Below, in pieces: positions 16,586-17,909 of a stretch of DNA of 17,909 nt. The DNA is from Bacillota bacterium. Lineage in GTDB: Bacteria; Bacillota; Desulfotomaculia; Desulfotomaculales; JAJYZD01. The notes beneath the pieces are model-generated. The model worked only from the letters and a program-made list of their open reading frames with translations, had not been told where the DNA came from and made no database searches. The stretch is from NCBI GenBank assembly GCA_021800315.1, contig JAJYZD010000046.1:1-17909 (forward strand). The letters run 5' to 3'. The stretch's first letter is position 1. Each line of letters opens with the position of its first letter. A program made the position numbers and the translations under genes.

Positions 16586-17760
16586 GGCATGTCTCAGAAA
16601 CTTGTTGACAGCGGACATGCCCCCGGTTCGGCTCGCGGCGTTCGGCCGGTAGCCGCCAGAACTCATCGTCCCTGTCGCTACGGACGTAACAGCGCCGGGC
16701 GATAATGGCGTCGGCACCAGTGTTGCTCCAGAACATGCCCGACAATTTGAGCCGCTGCCCGATCACCGACTTGCAACCACCTTCGACTACGCCGGAAGCC
16801 ACGCACAAGCCACCTTAGCCCGAAAATCGGCGTATGCCATGCAGGCTATGAGGCCGGATTGATTCCAATAGGGCGTCCAACAATCCGGCTTCAAGAGCAT
16901 CATGACGATCAGCGGCCCATTTCTTAGCGAGGTCGGTGCCGGGACGGTAGATGACATCGGCGAGGTGACTGAGGTGTTCTTTGGCGTGATATACATCGAT
17001 GATTTGGATGGCCTCGGTAGCTATCATTGTAGCCAGGTTCCAGATCCACGGAGCCCCGTCACCCGGAAACACCTGCCGCTTCGCCAGAAAGAAGCCGCGC
17101 CTGGTGAGTTCGCGGACCACACGTTGGGCGAAGGGAGGCATCTCGCTACAGGTATCGTTCCATGCACAGCTTTCTATGGCTGCAGAGTATGTAGCCGACC
17201 CTTTGTCTTTGACCGGGTGGCCTTTACGGTCGCGGGAATCAGCCGTCCAAACTACGCATTCTTTGACTTCCCTGGTTTTGGCAGTCCCGTCGGCTTGTTT
17301 GCCGGGGCGTCCGTCCAATTCGTTCGGGCGCATGGGAACGCCTGTTCCATCGACGCCAGCATACATCGTATCACTCGAATTGGGCTGTTCTTCGGCCCAA
17401 GCAAGTTCATCGGCCGCCATGGCAACTCCGAGCGTTTTTGGCAGCACGTTCCATAGATTTGGCTGAAAGGGGGAGTCCGGTGAGTGTTGAGAATATTTTG
17501 GAGCCTTTCATGAAGGGTTCTTCCGCCGCCACCATCCCGACCATCCGTGTAACTACCGGAGACAAAGAGGAATCGCCAAAGCCAAGGGCATAATCTTTGG
17601 GGCACCACCCAGTGCCGCAGGAATGGCAATAATAGTACGCGCGGTAAACGGTAATGTCGCCCAAAACGGTGGTTAAGGTCTTGCTACGACGGTCAACGTA
17701 CCGGGCCGGTGCCCCACAAAAAATGCAGGCCACCTTGTTCGCGACCTCTTTATTTGGCAC
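16586..17760 (-). pseudogene. ISKra4-family transposase, broken by several frameshifts
   Basis: Three blocks make up the protein. The first (17760-17407) has the zinc site CIFCGAPARYVDRR, CHSCG and AEEPFMKGS. The second (17447-16815) has the catalytic start YAGVDGTGVPMRP, IIDVYHAKEHL and WAADRHDAL. The third (from 16808 down) has VASGVVEGGCKSVIGQRLK then LSGMFWSNTGADAI, the conserved end of the family. Between blocks 1 and 2 a run of five A (GCCAAAAACGC) shifts the frame. Between 2 and 3 a TAA (16815-16817) interrupts, and the expected MAYADFRAK is found in another frame. The last frame reads through the terminal repeat and out to 16449 without a stop. Transposition activity is therefore unlikely unless some shifts are sequence errors. 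Confidence 0.85.
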
Positions 17761-17790
17761 CAGTGGGCCGCTAAATGAACACTTTATTTC
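16586..17790 (-). mobile_element. ISKra4-family insertion sequence (outer left end uncertain)
   Basis: One end is clear: GGCATGTCTCAGAAA then CTTGTTGAC at 16586-16609, which shares 22 of 24 bases with the MITE terminus at 719. The transposase fills the element on the minus strand and begins near 17760. I find no matching inverted terminus before 17909, so the other end is degenerate, truncated, or outside the window, and no target duplication can be read. The 17790 limit is approximate. Confidence 0.65.
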
Positions 17791-17799
17791 CCAACCGCC

Positions 17800-17909
17800 A
17801 GGTCTAATACCTCCGCCTTTCAGGCGGACAGCTTTAGCATCTGCTCCTCTGACCCCCGTTTGAAAACGGGGGTTTTGGGGGGCGGAAGAATTCTCAACTA
17901 CCCCCGACT
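17800..17909. other. Hairpin-rich DNA, possible edge of an IS200/IS605-type element
   Basis: Three GC hairpins follow one another: CCGCCTTTCAGGCGG (17812-17826), ACCCCCGTT with AACGGGGGT (17852-17873), and half of another (CTACCCCCGACT at the very end). The second is followed by TTT and could terminate plus-strand transcripts. Clustered subterminal hairpins are typical of IS200/IS605 ends, but the window stops too early to decide. Confidence 0.35.

Overview
The window reads as chromosome of a GC-rich, spore-former-type Firmicute. The supporting observations are purine-rich Shine-Dalgarno sites, TTGACA/TATAAT-type promoters, frequent TTG and GTG starts, a DUF1540 protein, an AbrB-type regulator and a GH57-GT4 fusion. 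A Desulfotomaculum, Pelotomaculum or Desulforudis-like lineage is my guess from gene content; no marker gene here proves it.

Bases 1-1714 are decayed accessory DNA. They hold a partial unknown ORF, the C-terminus of an IS607-type serine recombinase, the first codons of its tnpB split by a 194-bp MITE, and a frameshifted C-terminal piece of an NFACT/RqcH gene. Bases 1715-2411 carry an AbrB/PIN toxin-antitoxin locus whose toxin lacks its C-terminus, then a second AbrB-like stub. Bases 2559-3629 (minus) encode a group II intron-type reverse transcriptase/maturase relative whose frame is intact but whose catalytic motifs are gone. Next come a stand-alone starch-binding-type module (3728-4021), a sirtuin (minus), a DUF1540 protein (minus), and a methyltransferase lacking its N-terminus (minus) that ends in a long hairpin.

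Bases 5888-10615 are the best-preserved block. It contains a pyruvate-kinase-C-terminal-like protein, an XRE-cupin regulator, and a 937-residue fusion of a GH57 glucan branching enzyme with a GT4 glycosyltransferase. A universal stress protein follows in an overlapping frame. With the stand-alone CBM this hints at alpha-glucan (storage polysaccharide) metabolism. A small membrane protein converges on this block.

Bases 11123-12298 hold two related small proteins with a Sm/SH3-like beta-barrel sequence pattern and a broken third copy between them. Then come cysteine synthase (minus), an MFS transporter scrap fused in frame behind the stop codon of a DedA-family gene (minus), a small zinc-ribbon protein, an unidentified minus-strand protein and an M50-type membrane metalloprotease. 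The window ends in an ISKra4-family insertion sequence with a frameshifted transposase. Its terminal inverted repeat matches 22 of 24 bases of the MITE at 719, so the two elements appear related. Hairpin-rich DNA beyond 17800 may be the edge of another element.

No rRNA, tRNA or CRISPR array was seen. The recurring theme is gene decay by small insertions and partial deletions around mobile DNA. Some single-base frameshifts could instead be assembly errors.
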